Below are positions 11,231 to 23,596 of a stretch of DNA of 64,000 nucleotides, one piece after another (within the stretch, counting starts at the first letter, position 1; each line of letters starts with the position of its first letter). Source of the stretch: Aricia agestis (Eukaryota > Arthropoda > Insecta > Lepidoptera > Lycaenidae). The stretch spans positions 12,058,001-12,122,000 of the forward strand of contig NC_056428.1 in assembly GCF_905147365.1 (NCBI RefSeq), read 5' to 3'. Under the pieces are notes generated by a model, which saw only the letters and a program-made list of their open reading frames with translations, had not been told where the DNA came from and searched no databases. A program made the position numbers and the translations under genes.

Positions 11231-11567
11231 CAAGCAAGCATACAATGTTCACAAAATTATATATTTAAAATGACGTTTCCTCGCCCTAAATGAATATTAT
11301 TCATAAGTACATCAGACTAATCTTATATCAATATCATTTAAAAACATCGTCCATCTTCACTCAATTGTTTTCTAATATTCCAGTCATGCTCCCAATGGCT
11401 CGTAATAACTAAGTAATGGCTTTAACAATCTTAATAGCATCGTAACGATGAGGAAAGATGACGCAAAAACGTGTTCGTTCGCCTCGCTCGCTCGATCATC
11501 CGCTACTTTCACGATACACGGTACATCACGAGAACCGTATTAAAGGGAAACACTTTTTGCTACACAT
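11231..11567. other. Gene-free stretch
   Basis: Nothing recognised apart from a short run of CGCTCG repeats near 11490. Confidence 0.4.
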
Positions 11568-11805
11568 GCCTGCCTAGCATACGCCAACGAGATATCTCAC
11601 TCTCGAGATAATTAAAAACTACTCGTCTCACAATGTCAAAATCTCGACATTATCTCGACAAAACTCTATAAAAATGTGTTATTTCGATGATAGATCTACG
11701 CAAGAAAAAATGTTTGTCATACTATAGAGATGAAGAGACAAATTATAAAACATCGAGAAAACATGTAGAGTGAGATATCTCGTTGGCGTAGTATGCTAGG
11801 CAGGC
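11568..11805. mobile_element. TIR element GCCTGCCTAGCAT
   Basis: The left end GCCTGCCTAGCATACGCCAA is repeated inverted at the right end with one small insertion; the arms include GAGATATCTCACTCT. Total 238 bp, interior AT-rich and non-coding. A target duplication cannot be assigned. Confidence 0.8.
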
Positions 11806-11850
11806 TGTACTTGCATCGCCTGTTAAACACGGAACAGATTTATAGCTTCA

Positions 11851-12042
11851 CTAGATGACGCCCGCGACTCCGTTTGGAAATTTACATTTTTCCAGGATAA
11901 AAAGTATTCTATGTCCTTTCCCGGGACTCAAAGTATCTCCATGCCAAATTTAAGCAAAATCGTTTCAGCGGTTTGAGCGTGAAGGGGTAACAGACAGACA
12001 GACAGACAGACACACACTTTCGCATTTATAATATTAGTAGGG
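11851..12042 (-). mobile_element. Short Helitron-like element with (CAGA)n
   Basis: On the - strand it runs from CTAATATTATAAATGCGAAAG, through a short (GTCT)n, to GGAGTCGCGGGCGTCATCTAG with T next. The same family as 1749-1914 and 19767-20293. Non-coding. Confidence 0.65.
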
Positions 12043-12940
12043 AAGTATGGATGTATTGATATGGATGTTGGGATATGAATGAATGATGTGGTATAATATA
12101 CCACTTCTGACACTACCGCCGCGCCGTAGTAACAAGGTTGAAGTTGTCGTTTTGCCGACGACATCTTCAGCACTCTTCAGTCTGATTTAAGTTTATTGTG
12201 GATTGATTTAATGTGGGAAACGATTCATGGGATGCATTTTCTTTATATCAATAGTATTGATAGCAAGAAAATTATAAATTTATTTATTTAATATTATTAT
12301 TATAATTTATGCCAACGTTGATCTGGCTGTATTATATTGATTGATGATTATATGACTGTTATTTACTGTCAAGCGCTTAAACTGCGATATGAGTGAAGTG
12401 GTAATTTGCGTCCTTGGGAAGGAAGGAAAATTCGTATGGTTTAACTTCTACCCAAACAGTTACAGGCAACTTCTAATTATAAATAATAACATCTTGACGC
12501 AATCAGGAAATTATAGAAATGGACCCAATACGAATTAACGACATTAATACATACTTTGCATTGCTATAACGATACTTTATATTTACAACACTAAACACTA
12601 TAATAGAGCTTTGTAATAGAGCTATGTAGCGAAATATGTCCTTCAAGCTTGCTCAAGGTTATCTTCGGGTACACACTACACAGTATACACACATAATATT
12701 AACATTTATTACGGGGCCACTTTCATTGTAAACATTACGTTCTGACTTCTGGACGTCATAAAAGGGATAGTAAATAATAATATGAACAAAAGACTCATAG
12801 CAACTTCCTCTTCGTCTTGGCCAGAGCATCATGTAAATAAATGGCTGGCCCGTTTTTATTAAATAATTTGGATCATGAAATATTAAGCAAGAGCCAATCA
12901 CAGGAGAGCACAAATTTTTATCGCCATCGCACAGTTCCTA
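12043..12940. other. Gene-free stretch
   Basis: AT-rich sequence; no gene or repeat boundary that I can support. Confidence 0.4.
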
Positions 12941-12978
12941 AGGGATTTTGTGCGTGCGAAGCGAACGGGAACAGCTAG
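12941..12978 (+). mobile_element. Helitron-type 3' terminus
   Basis: GTGCGTGCGAAGCGAACGGG followed by AACAGCTAG and then T matches the CAGCTAG-T terminus seen at several other places in this window. The 5' end of this element was not found. Confidence 0.5.
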
Positions 12979-12979
12979 T

Positions 12980-13928
12980 CTAGTATATAATAGGTTATGA
13001 GTTTATGACTAGGCTCATGGTGGTATTCCACAAAGTAAAATAGAGTATGAAACAACAATGTAAGTAACGGAAATATGACCTAGGTCCTAGACCTTGATAG
13101 AAGCATAAAAATTGTAGTTGCTTGACTAATCTAACAATTTGGAAAGCGAACGAGCAATTCTCGTCATGCTGTTATCTCGGTTTACGGAGTATGGTGTTAC
13201 AATGTTATATTATGGCCTAGTGCTCTAATACAGCTGTATTAATAAAGTACTTAGGTAGTAGTTTTAGTACTGTGAAATATTGAAGAAGACCGTTATGCTA
13301 TAAGAGCGGGCTGCCAAATTTTGCTGTGTTTTCTAATAAGTATTAGGGTTGCTGAGGATATTCTTCGAAGGGTGCGACAAGACTTTATATGAACTTGGGC
13401 GGGGGCGCTGCTGGTAAAGAAGAACTGTGAAATATGTCGTTTTTGTATGTGGCAGCGTTAGTTCCTTTTTTCGCCACCTTCATTTAAAGCTTTGCCGAGC
13501 TTTCTTGGCCGCCATTTGTGGTAGTCAAATTACAACAAATTTTTTTTCAATAATAATTAAATATCGAATAGTTCTTCAAAAATATATTATAAAAAATCAT
13601 TATAATTAATAATAAGTGTCTGTTTCTGTCTGGTTGTCCATTTTTTTACATATTTAGTACTTTCATAATTTAATTGGATGTAGTACGATATTTGACCTTA
13701 TACATATACATCCTTAAATAACTTGCACTACTGCTATCACACACATTATAAAATAATGGCGTTAAGTAATCAACTAATCATCAAAAACAGTTTTGGGACT
13801 TACGACCTTTACTCTCGTGCTATAATGCGGGATATTGTTGTTACGCCATTACCGTTGTTTCGCGATATTGTTCACTATTAGCTGCAGCGTAAAGCACATT
13901 GCTCGGAGGCACGATTCATGGATGGCAT
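12980..13928. other. Gene-free stretch
   Basis: No gene recognised; small AT-rich frames only. Confidence 0.4.
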
Positions 13929-14167
13929 ACACCGTTATCCTTGAAACCATCAAATGAGCCCGTCAAAATGAACAACTTTTTCTATGAGAATAATGCTGAA
14001 AACTAAAAAAAAAAATGCCATCTTCATACCCATACGGATACCCGGATCTGCAATTTGTATGGGTATGAAGACGGATTTTTTTTGAGTTCCCAGCATTGTT
14101 CTTATAGAAAAAGTTGTTCATTTTGAATTTTGATGGGCTCATTTGATGGTTTCAAGGATAACGGTGT
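13929..14167. mobile_element. Fold-back element ACACCGTTATCC, copy 1
   Basis: The arms ACACCGTTATCCTTGAAACC...CTATGAGAA and their complement pair over about 60 bp, then continue as CATACCCATAC in the centre. A shorter relative lies at 58110-58242 with the same GAACAACTTTTTCTATGAGA arm. Non-coding. Confidence 0.8.
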
Positions 14168-14259
14168 TTACACTAACATCAATGTATATAATGTACATTC
14201 GTTAGGCCTGAGAATAGATTTTATCTACTTTTTATGTTGATACAAGAAATAATTTATAT

Positions 14260-14288
14260 GGCAAAACAACGTTTGCCGGGTCAGCTAG
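14260..14288 (+). mobile_element. Helitron-type 3' terminus
   Basis: A hairpin GGCAAA...TTTGCC (14260-14277) is followed by GGGTCAGCTAG and T, a textbook Helitron 3' end. A decayed relative is at 58694-58730. The upstream limit of the element is uncertain. Confidence 0.65.
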
Positions 14289-15074
14289 TTTAATATGAAG
14301 TTTTGTAACTCGTCACTTACTTTAGATCATACGCATACGGTTTAGAATGAAGATGAGCAGTGAGCAGCTTTTTAATCTTAAGAGTATATTCATTCATGTT
14401 CCATTTAACCGAGATCGCCTCCCGAATACAAACTTAGCTGAGCCTTGGCTGGATGACCTACATCGCCTGTTTCTGACCAACTTTGGAGCTCATTGTGTGA
14501 CTTGGAGCCTACATTAAACCTATTTTACCAGCTGACATGGTTAAATTGAGTCTAAAGTCGAGTTTCTTACGCCGGTTCTTCTCGCCGGGATAGTTCCCGA
14601 ACCGGTGGTAGGCAGTCCAGAGTTGGGCAAAAAGTAATTAGAATAACGATGACACAATTACAAATACATTGTAGTTGTTAATCTGATTACAAAATAATCA
14701 GATTGATGAAGTAATTGTGCACCTGAAATTAACCAGTAGTTGATTCGAATGTAATTAGAATAAATTTTATTCTAATTACAATTTATTCAGATTACTTGTA
14801 ATTTAAATACATGGAATTACTTTTTTTTTCATAGTGACCTAGACCCTAGTTTGACGTCGGTGTATCCTGGATTGAGAGTTCACAATAGAACTTCCCATTT
14901 CGTAAAATAATCACAAAAATTACATAATAAACTCAGAAATAATACTTTTATACTAATAATTATATAAATTGTGGTTCGAATAAAGGCGAATGGCAGGATC
15001 CGTACAGGATAATTTTGTTGTTGTTTTTCAACAGAATTTTTACTATGTACCTATTATGGCAATTAGACTATTTA

Positions 15075-15208
15075 TAGTCTGTCAAAAAAGTGAAGAAATT
15101 AAAAAGTGGCAACATCGTAGTGTCATCCCTTTTTTCTTAGATTGATTTGAAAGGAATGACACTACGATGTTGCCACTTTTTTAATTTCTTCACTTTCTTG
15201 ACAGACTA
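15075..15208. mobile_element. Tc1/mariner-type MITE, copy 1
   Basis: A 134-bp hairpin with arms TAGTCTGTCAAAAAAGTGAA and GTGGCAACATCGTAGTGTCA, flanked by TA (15073-15074, 15209-15210). A second copy lies at 53086-53209 with its centre reversed, so the two are in opposite orientation. Fragments of the same end occur near 40345-40372 and 63182-63196. Confidence 0.85.
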
Positions 15209-16029
15209 TAGAAACGTTTATTATGAATTATTATTAAACTCTTATTTACTTAATATATCTCATAATGAAAAGAATATATTACATAAAATCACATTACTTA
15301 CATTGTACATAATATTAAGAATGTATTTTTTCCAATTTTTTCCAATTTTTTCCATCGATATTTTTTCTTGTCATGGCAATCAGTTATTGAGGCCATTTAT
15401 AAAGAAGACGAAGAAGACAGATGGAGAAAATCATTAACTTGAGAAAAGGGGGTTTTTGGGAGAATGTGAAAGAGTGATGTTGTGTTTTTATATTATTTTC
15501 CTAAAATTGTGTTATCTGGGTTTTTAATGTGTAATATTGGTAGGATATTAACCATTAAATATTCGTTATCGTGCACAAGTGTGGGAAAGTGATGTAATAA
15601 CCAGAAACGTGCTCTTTTGTGTTCCCTCCAAAACTCCATCAAGAGTTTCAGTAAAGCGTCCTACCACTTTACTGAATCGACCGACTTGACTTCTTGACTG
15701 TATTGACTTCATACTTAGACTTTGACTAGACTTTAGACCTGACTGACCTGACGATAATATAGAAAAAAATGTATTAAAGAACATTGTTTTCCCGCCATAA
15801 TATTATACTTACTCGACACTGGCCATGGTTATAGCCGAAGTGCCATTATATGAAAAAAAAAAAAAACATGAGAAAATCTCAAATCTCATCGCCACTAATC
15901 TCAACTTGAACCAAAGATTAAGAAACCCGTAGTAATTATTATAATATTATTCTCTTTGTATGAAACCATTAATCAACATTCAACACAATCAACGGTAGCA
16001 GCATGTACCTATTAATTTGCGTTATGGAG

Positions 16030-17460
16030 TTGTGACTTGTGATAGTGAGTTATTTTCTGTTGTTTTCAAATTGAGAACTGAGAAGGTCTGCCTTATGCGA
16101 CGAGAGTAAAGATCTTGTGAATATTATTCGACTGTGGATATATCCTGGATATTATGTAAGTAGTTTACTTCAAATAAGTACATAATATATTTTACGTGTT
16201 AGCCTAACCATGAACTTTTTATTAAGTTTTAAGTGTTGAAATGTTTTCCTTTCATTTTAAACCATGAAACTAATCTAGCAAAGTACCTATTATTAAGGAA
16301 AAAGTAGGTAATAATTAACAATACAGAAGTATTGTTAATTATTACCTACTACTATTATTGATTAGAAAATCACTATCATTATTTCCAGATCACACCTGCT
16401 GATCATATTTGCCATGCATGCTGGCAACTTGCTTATCATGCATCTACTGAAAATATGCCCAGCAGCAGCAGCGGTTGGCCATCATAATATCTGTGTTGTA
16501 TCATGTGGATTATCCATAGTAAGAACAAATCAATGCAGAATTTTAATTGAAGGGGCAAATGAAGACTTCTATAGTATCTTCTTGGATTCAAGCACGAAAG
16601 GTAAACAAACAACCAAACAAATCTTTGTTTTCACATAAAATTTTTACAGGATATTCTTACACAATCATTTATTTCCTCAGCGTGATACAGGATTCATGGC
16701 AAGCTTTTCTCTAATTATATTTTTATTTTAGCTTTGGTCTCAAGATGAAGAACCAGAATAGTCCAAGTAATTGAGGACTTTCAACCTGAATATCTGGATT
16801 CAGCTTTAATGTGTACTGTATGTGGCCAGTCTGGACACCACAACTTCAGACTTAGAGTGGAATCCTGAAAACATTACTCGTTTGCTGGAGCAACAAGAGG
16901 TATATAGTTTAAACTCTAATCTAATAATAAAATTAACTTATGTCAGTGTTTAATTAATTTTTTACTATTGTTGTTTTGATATCTGTCCATCTCATCAAAT
17001 GATTTATTTACAGATGTCATCTATGAATGAAGTTTCTGGAGTTTGTTGAAACCAAGCTCGAGACATAAAGTCACATATTCCAGAAGCTGATGAAAGATCC
17101 CAACTAAATATTGTGTTGTTCAATATAAGAAGAGCAGCTGAAACACCAGGACATTGCGTTTTTCAAGAATGCATGAATCCTGAACAAAATGTTGTGCCTC
17201 GAGTTGCTTATGCCTGTGTTGTGTTGTTGTGCTTCAAGCTAAAATAAAGTCCTGCCATTGTTCTGGAAAAACTTATTTTGTATTTATTGTAACTGAAAGA
17301 AACATGAATGGTCAGATCTGGAAGTATTACAAATGCCTTGCCAAGCTTAAAGAGTGAGATCTAAAAACAAAGGGATTATGGTGTCCTGCAGACCAAGAGG
17401 AATTTTTGTGTTCAGCTCTCTCACTTAACATACAAAACAACAGCTGAAGCTATCATTTAA
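16030..17460 (+). pseudogene. Decayed multi-exon cysteine-rich coding fragments
   Basis: Coding-like blocks end or begin at plausible splice sites: about 16080-16154 before GTAAGT, about 16390-16600 after an AG and before GTAAAC, about 16730-16898 before GTATAT, and 17014 onward after CAG. Readable pieces include ITPADHICHACWQLAYHAS, a CVVSCGLS block with paired cysteines, CTVCGQSGHHNF, and IPEADERSQLNIVLFNIRRA. Stops and frame changes occur within each block. The C-x2-C-W pieces suggest zinc-binding modules, but I cannot name the family. It could be a captured host gene or the relic of a transposon's own gene. Confidence 0.45.
16303..16350. repeat. Perfect 22-bp hairpin
   Basis: AGTAGGTAATAATTAACAAT and its complement close over a short loop. 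It lies between the decayed exons, so it may be a tiny inserted element. Confidence 0.6.
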
Positions 17461-17857
17461 CACTATTTTTATGAGAGTGTAGTATTTCCCTGGTTACGGC
17501 TGTCCATTTTGACTGCAGGTCTAGCAGCTTGGCACTACCATGCACTACCACTATTAAACTTATAATTATGTATTGAATTGTTGCACTTTGCTTTTATACT
17601 GACCTAAAGGTATGTCCAAGTTCATCCCACTGAGTGGATACCATCCTCATCTCAAATTATCTTCGGACTGTTATTATGTAGAACGGTAAAAATATGTAAA
17701 GTAGGTAAGTACTTACATTGAATTTATGAATTTAATTATTTTTAAAACATTTATTATTTACCTTTTTACGAAACTATAAGTACTGATACACACTGTAGGT
17801 CAATGTTGTTTTTTTTAATAATATTGTAATATGTAATATAATTAGGTAAGTATAAGT

Positions 17858-17957
17858 ATGAACCGGTGGTAGGCCCCAGTAGCAACAACGTTCGGAAAAC
17901 GTTTGAAAAAACTTATTCTGAATAAAAATTTGACTTTTGACTTTTTGACTTTTTAAT
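17858..17957 (+). repeat. LINE 3' tail fragment
   Basis: GAACCGGTGGTAGGC, AACAACGTTC and an AATAAAAATTTGACTTTTGA tail match the LINE tail split at 14565/18644. It is nested inside the hAT element. Confidence 0.55.
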
Positions 17958-18076
17958 AATATCATAGCTGTAGGTACATAACCTCAAAATTTCAAACAAT
18001 AAAACTGGCTACTACTTTTATGTCCCAAGTTTTAAAATCTATAAGTACTTACCTACTTGAAGTATTTAAATATACT

Positions 18077-18160
18077 TATTATAAATTATAAATGCGAAAG
18101 TGTGTCTGTCTGTCGTTCTATCTGTCTGACCTCTTCACGCCTAAACCACAGAAAGAAAAG
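18077..18160 (+). mobile_element. Partial (CAGA)n Helitron-like element
   Basis: TATAAATGCGAAAGTGTGTC followed by (TCTG)n and CCTCTTCACGCCTAAACC is the 5' part of the family at 1749; the 3' end is missing. Confidence 0.5.
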
Positions 18161-19056
18161 GCTTTTTCTTGGTTAAGTAAATGTTTTTATTTTTCTTAGA
18201 GATTGTCGTACTTCATGTTGTATTACCTATTTGTATGATATTATAAATTATTATTTTCATTTTCCACTTTTTATCATTCTTCTTATATCTACACATTCAC
18301 TTATTATACCTACACATATTTAATGCTTTATTTATACCTACAGTAATTCCCTAAAAATAATACCTCTAGATAGTAGATACCTACTCTGTTTTTAACTCCT
18401 GACACTGTAATAATATTAGAGTAATTAGTCGAAACCAAAGTATTCAATTACAAAAGAACTTAATTTCAAATTAATTAGATTTCTTTCAAATTGGATTACA
18501 TAGGAATCGATTGCTTTGTGTAATTCTATATTTAAATTTTAAAGTATTTGAACTACAATGTAATTAGAATAAAATGTATTCTAATTAGTTTTCAATTAGA
18601 TTGCTAATTAGATTAACCAGTATTTCATTTATGCCCAACTCTGGTAGGCACCATTAGCATCAACGTTCTGAAAGTATTTGTTACAAATCTATTCGGAAAT
18701 AAAACAATTTTTATTTTTATTTATTTATTTATAAAAGGATGAGATGGTATGTTGGATCACGGTGAATAAACATGATTTCCAATTTTCCACCACGATTACA
18801 AAATCAAAATAGATTAACAAAGTTAACAATTTTAGAACGTCGCGTCTACATGACGCCTACCACCTCACAAACAACACTACAAAGCTTACTAAATATATTG
18901 AATCATGTATATAAGCGACGTCGATCATTGTTGACAATCATATACGATTATGCACGTTACCCTAGTCTACCTCACACGTTCGTAGTAGTTTGTACATCAT
19001 GGGGAAATAAATCCGGCCCTGGGAACATGGAACAGAGAGGAGGCATTATAATACAA

Positions 19057-19190
19057 CTAGCTTTTTGACCGAGCTTTGCTCGGTATTCGATAAAACACGA
19101 ATAAAAGACATTTTCATGAAAATCGTTGGAGCCGATTCCGAGATTCCAATTCTAATATGTAACAAGAATTGCTCGTTTAAAGATATAAGA
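19057..19190 (-). mobile_element. Short Helitron-like element (ACCGAGC hairpin)
   Basis: On the - strand it runs from TCTTATATCTTTAAACGAGC (19190) to the hairpin ACCGAGC-AAA-GCTCGGT, then CTAG at 19060-19057. It is flanked by A and T as Helitron insertion requires. At 134 bp this is the most compact complete copy in the window. Confidence 0.75.
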
Positions 19191-19766
19191 TTTACATCCA
19201 TTGTTGTTATTATTACTTACTCAAAAAGGAAAACCTTACAACTTTACCACCACCCCACCACAGATATATGTTTCAACAGCCAACATGGCTTACGTCATTA
19301 TGAGGTAAACTTTGATATTATATTATGAATTTACTGTAAAATACATTATAAACAAAGTAGATTTAGTTCAATGTAGATCACATTGAACTAAATTTTATCT
19401 GGCATAATTTCACTATGTGAGAATGAAAGAAAAAAATTAATTTTCGTCATATGTACAATGATTTTACTTTACAAATTGTTTGAGCAGTTGGTTAGTTATT
19501 AAATGTACTTTTTATATTTTTCATTATAATTTATAATACATATTTCACAATATATCATTAACAACCTAGGACTTAGATGACATATCACATAATGCTTTCG
19601 CAACCTACGTCCATGGCTCGCTCCTCTTGAGGTCAAGGAGGAAAGCAAGAGGTTGCGAAATTAGAGGTTGCCAGTTCGACAGTGGTGTAAATAAAACATA
19701 TTATAAGTAAACCTATAACTTCCCATAAGTAAAACCCCCACTTTAAATACTACAATTATTTTCAGA
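19191..19766. other. Gene-free stretch
   Basis: AT-rich; contains a 13-bp hairpin TTTAGTTCAATGT near 19361-19393. Nothing else recognised. Confidence 0.4.
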
Positions 19767-20293
19767 CTAGATGACGCCGCAACTCTGTGGGGCCAAAATT
19801 CGTTTATCGTGCGGGAACCGTACAAATTTCTGGGATAACAACTTGAGAGGTGTCAAGGGACACCCGAATGGAACGAATTTCTTATATTCAAAAACCTGTA
19901 TGTAACATAAACACTCAAAAAAAATATTAAAAAACGTCATCTATTGACGCCCAGGAATACTCACAAGTCCAACGCATCGCTGTTTGTTCTCAAAAAAATG
20001 CCAGCTAGTTGACGCACAGGAATGCAGAATACTATCAACGCCCTCTGCCCATACCATGCAGGTACTAATAAAAAAGTGTCAAAGTCAAATAGAGGTCAAA
20101 TATCGTTCTGTCTAGCCCCCTTTACGCCGAACGCGCGATAAGGAACTTCGTTCCAAAAAGTATCCTTTGTCCTTTCCCGGAACTCAAAGTATTCCCAATT
20201 TCCCATACCAAAGTTCAGCAGTTTGGGCGTGAGGAGATAGAGACAGACAGACAGACATACTTTCGTATTTATTGGTAATATTATTAGTATGGA
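19767..20293 (-). mobile_element. Helitron-like element with (CAGA)n, about 525 bp
   Basis: On the - strand the 3' end GTTGCGGCGTCATCTAG is followed by T at 19766. The other end carries CCAATAAATACGAAAGT after ATACTAATATTA. The interior includes short direct repeats of GACGC-CAGGAATNC. Non-coding. Confidence 0.55.
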
Positions 20294-22064
20294 TATTACA
20301 CCGACTACAGTATACACATTTAAGGTTAATGGTTATGCACCGTATATAACATAACCTACTGTGCATAATATGGTGGTCGGTGTAGGTATTTTCTAGTTGT
20401 ATGACATACTAGCGGGAATTACGTATTTTTTGTATCTCATACACCTGCTGCCGTCTTTGTTAAAACATTATCAGGTTCTACGTGGCAAAGTCTGCTCTGC
20501 GCAGATAATATACCGTGAAACAGCTGCTGATAAAATATTTACCTACAGTTGTTAGGTTGAATGCAACTATTATGAACATATTGTGTTCGTTATTGTATTA
20601 CGTAAATAATATCGAAACAATAATAGCTTTTTCTACAAAATTTATTAATATTTTATTCGCCAAAAAAAAATTTTTACCAAATAAAATAATTTTTAAAAGT
20701 ATTTCTTGTTGTAAAAACTAGGCCTTTGCGTCCGTTGTAGGTGAATTATACAGTATCTTCTGAGTGAAGTAACCACTGTCTGGGACATAACTTTAAATGT
20801 CTGTATGGTTGTCCAGCGCAGCACATACAATATTCTCGTTACATATAATAGTCGGCCTAGTCCAGACTCCAGAGGAATGAGCAGGTCAATACGTCTGGGT
20901 CTTCCTTCACTGTAAAAAATTGTTATAGCGGCAACAGAAAAACGGGCCGATTTGCTATAACGATTCACGAGATACGTAATAGACAGCGAAGTGCCAATAA
21001 CTGGGTTCCGTTTTTACCCTTTGTATGTAACGTAACTGAGGTTTATAACTTAATAAGTTATCTCCAATACGTCTTTACCGAAGATTAGTTTCACGTTTAC
21101 GACAAAAATATCGTAAATCCGAAATGACGCAAGCTACCTATCATGACCGAGGAAAAACCGTGACTAATAAGTATTTAAACGTCAAGCATCCAATGTCCAG
21201 TTATTATATGGTTTATTTTAGCCAGGGTCTACGTCGCTGCCTTTCAAAACCTGCCATGGTCCAGTTTACCTGGCCTAATGGGCACTTGTTTATTTATAGC
21301 TTGTTCTTAGCTTGGAATTTGCTACCTTTTGTATGCAACTTCGCTCCAGATAAAAGTATGCATTCCCAAAGAATAGCTTTATTTTATAATTGAATCAGTC
21401 ATTTCAAAAACCTCATAAGTCACAAATTATTTTTTTCAGGAATCAATAAAAACCGTTTTATGATCAAACAAATGAGTTATAAAAAACTTGTTTGTTTTGA
21501 ATGTAGATTTGGGAGGTAAACAATTTAAATAGATTTAAATAAACTTTATACTTGAATTTGCTTAAATCATCTATTTACCTTATGGAGAAAATTTTATGGT
21601 ACAATCACTTGAATTGATAAAATCATTTATTTTTATAAGAATTCGTAATTTGCGATAAGTTATTGATAGTAGTCAACTATCTAGTAATATAGTTATGAAA
21701 ATGTTAAATATAACTAAGCCAAAGAAAAAGCCCTTGTGGTACTACCACTCCTGAAAACCTCACAGGAATTGAATCGGTCATTTCAAAAACCTCATAACTC
21801 GCATTTTATTCAAAATGCTTTTTTTACTGAATATGGTTCCTCACAGGTCTATGCACGTTCTGGGTAAAAGTCACACAAGTCAATACATTTCTTCCTATTT
21901 AAACAATACCACGAAAAAGACGTCATTCACTTCTTATAATACATTAGTCCAGTGACTTATAATGAATGCATAATAGTAAAATGATGGAAAAAGATATATG
22001 CAAGAACTATGGACCTGGGTCAATAAACTATTTTTTAATCTATGATGCAACAAGCAATAAATAC
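20294..22064. other. Gene-free stretch, probably intronic to the exon at 22065
   Basis: No exon could be supported on either strand. The - strand frame at 20693-20968 lacks a recognisable domain. If the exon at 22065-22226 is real, this DNA is its first intron. Confidence 0.35.
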
Positions 22065-22226
22065 CTGTTGGCAAGTGATGAAGAGTGCTGTCCATACGAA
22101 CAACCCAGCAATGACCTGCGCAGGCCGGGTGGCGAGGAACACCGGCTCTTGCAATGGCTTAAAGATTTCGTGCACGGTGTCCGATATCGGCTGTGCCGTG
22201 ACATTGATCACCTCCGTTGATCCCAT
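22065..22226 (-). CDS. Candidate first coding exon of an unidentified membrane protein
   Basis: On the - strand an ATG at 22226 opens 54 codons that end precisely at CAG|GTATTT, a strong splice donor, in phase 0. The predicted N-terminus begins MGSTEVINVTAQPISDTV and carries a hydrophobic stretch VIAGLFVWTALFITC at residues 38-52 that could be a membrane helix. The frame has balanced codon use and no repeat homology in this window. I cannot identify the family, and no downstream exon was found, so this is a candidate only. Confidence 0.5.
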
Positions 22227-23165
22227 TCTGATGATAAAATAAATATCATGAATAATTATTTAAATATCATAGTTGGTATTTAGTTAATTTTACTTGTTTA
22301 TTATAAAATATAATATATAAGTACATATAATATAATACAATATATTGTATATAACCACTTAATAGCACTTAAATGTTTATTATAACTACAAAATATAAGA
22401 AATACTAAACTAACAAAACTTTAACAATTTCTTGGGTAAAGCATGTAAAATGTTACATTATTTGAGAGTGAAATTAATCATGATTTGTTATTTTACTTTT
22501 TGTATTAAAAATACAAAAAGTCAATCAAGAAAAATTTATTTTTTAACCAACTTCCTTTTCTATTTGTTTATTCCTGGCTAGCAGGCATACATTTTATTTG
22601 TTATCAATGAGAATGTTTAAAGCTAGTCCCAATACTAAATTCAAGACTTAGAAATAATATAGTGATGCAATTTTTCTGAGGATGGATAGACATCCAAATA
22701 TTTAGGTTTATAACTCTTGCAAAAAATGTTAATAGGATTAGTATGATAGTTTGGGCTTTGAATGAACACTGGCTAATTATTTTCTTGAAAAATACACTGA
22801 TTACAATTTGGAATACTGTAGTAATGTTGGTGGAACTGCAGGCAAAGGCTAGTCCCGAGGTTGATAATAATAGATTTTAGATAACAGAAAATAAACAAAC
22901 AGTACTGAGTTTATAATTGCTGGATTGAGAGAATTAATCCCTCGATTGTTGATTCCTGGAAATATAATTATTGGTTTTGCAGTCGAATTCGACCGCTTGG
23001 GAGTTAAAGAGGGTTCTGGTGTTTAGTTGGGATATTTTTGTAACTTTACAATTTTCTGGTTTTCTAATTTGTAATACTACTGTTCATAGTGGGTATTAGT
23101 ACCAAATACCCTTTACTTTCGGCGGGACTTTGAATGTATCAAAAATAGTCTCCTTTATTATTACA
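22227..23165. other. Gene-free stretch upstream of the candidate exon
   Basis: AT-rich, no further exon or repeat that I recognise. It would include the promoter or 5' UTR of the - strand exon at 22065 if that exon is first. Confidence 0.35.
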
Positions 23166-23596
23166 CTAGCTGTTTGACCGAGCTTTGCTCGGTATCCGAT
23201 GAAAATTACATTTTCTAGAAATGATTCCTGGCTAGATCGATATATCGCCCCCAAAACCCCCTATAAACTAAATTTCATGAAAATCGTCGGAGCCGATTCC
23301 GAGATTCCAATTATATATATATCCTCCTGACACCTGGCGTCCTTTATAAAGTGCTAAATAAACCATACTCAAAAGGCCGAGTATTTATTGACATCTTAGT
23401 TCGACAACGGACGAGCAACCTTTATGTAGCATCAATTCCCGGGTAGTTGTATTTTCCCACTAAAAAAGAATTAGACCCGCCAATGCTACCAACCAATGAA
23501 ATTTAACCAATGGCAATAGTTTGTCCTTGGATTTAGATAGAGATCGCATGTTGAGTGCCCTTCATTTGCGCGAAATTTGCTCAGGAGTTTACAACA

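Larger units (their letters stand above)
14618..18643. mobile_element. 4.0-kb hAT-type element carrying gene-like exons
   Basis: Ends CAGAGTTGGGCA and TGCCCAACTCTG are perfect inverted repeats of hAT type. They are flanked by GTAGGCAC on the right (18644-18651) and GTAGGCA-gt-C on the left (14608-14617), an 8-bp duplication with two extra bases. Both sub-terminal regions are rich in TAATTAGAAT repeats. No hAT transposase is readable. The interior holds decayed exons at 16030-17460 and smaller nested repeats. Confidence 0.75.
14565..18735 (+). repeat. 3' tail of a LINE, split by the hAT element
   Basis: TTACGCCGGTTCTTCTCGCC...GAACCGGTGGTAGGCA is separated from CCATTAGCATCAACGTTCTG...AAATAAAACAATTTTTATTT by the 4 kb hAT element at 14618-18643. 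Related tails occur at 17858-17957 and, reversed, at 43120-43300. It is a 5'-truncated non-LTR retrotransposon end. Confidence 0.65.

Noticed and set aside
20693..20968. 91-codon - strand ORF as a second exon of the gene at 22065
   Set aside because: I found no acceptor in the needed phase and no membrane-protein character; the sequence may be an unrelated repeat.
21124..21393. 89-codon + strand ORF
   Set aside because: No splice context, domain or repeat match; it is as long as chance frames elsewhere in the window.
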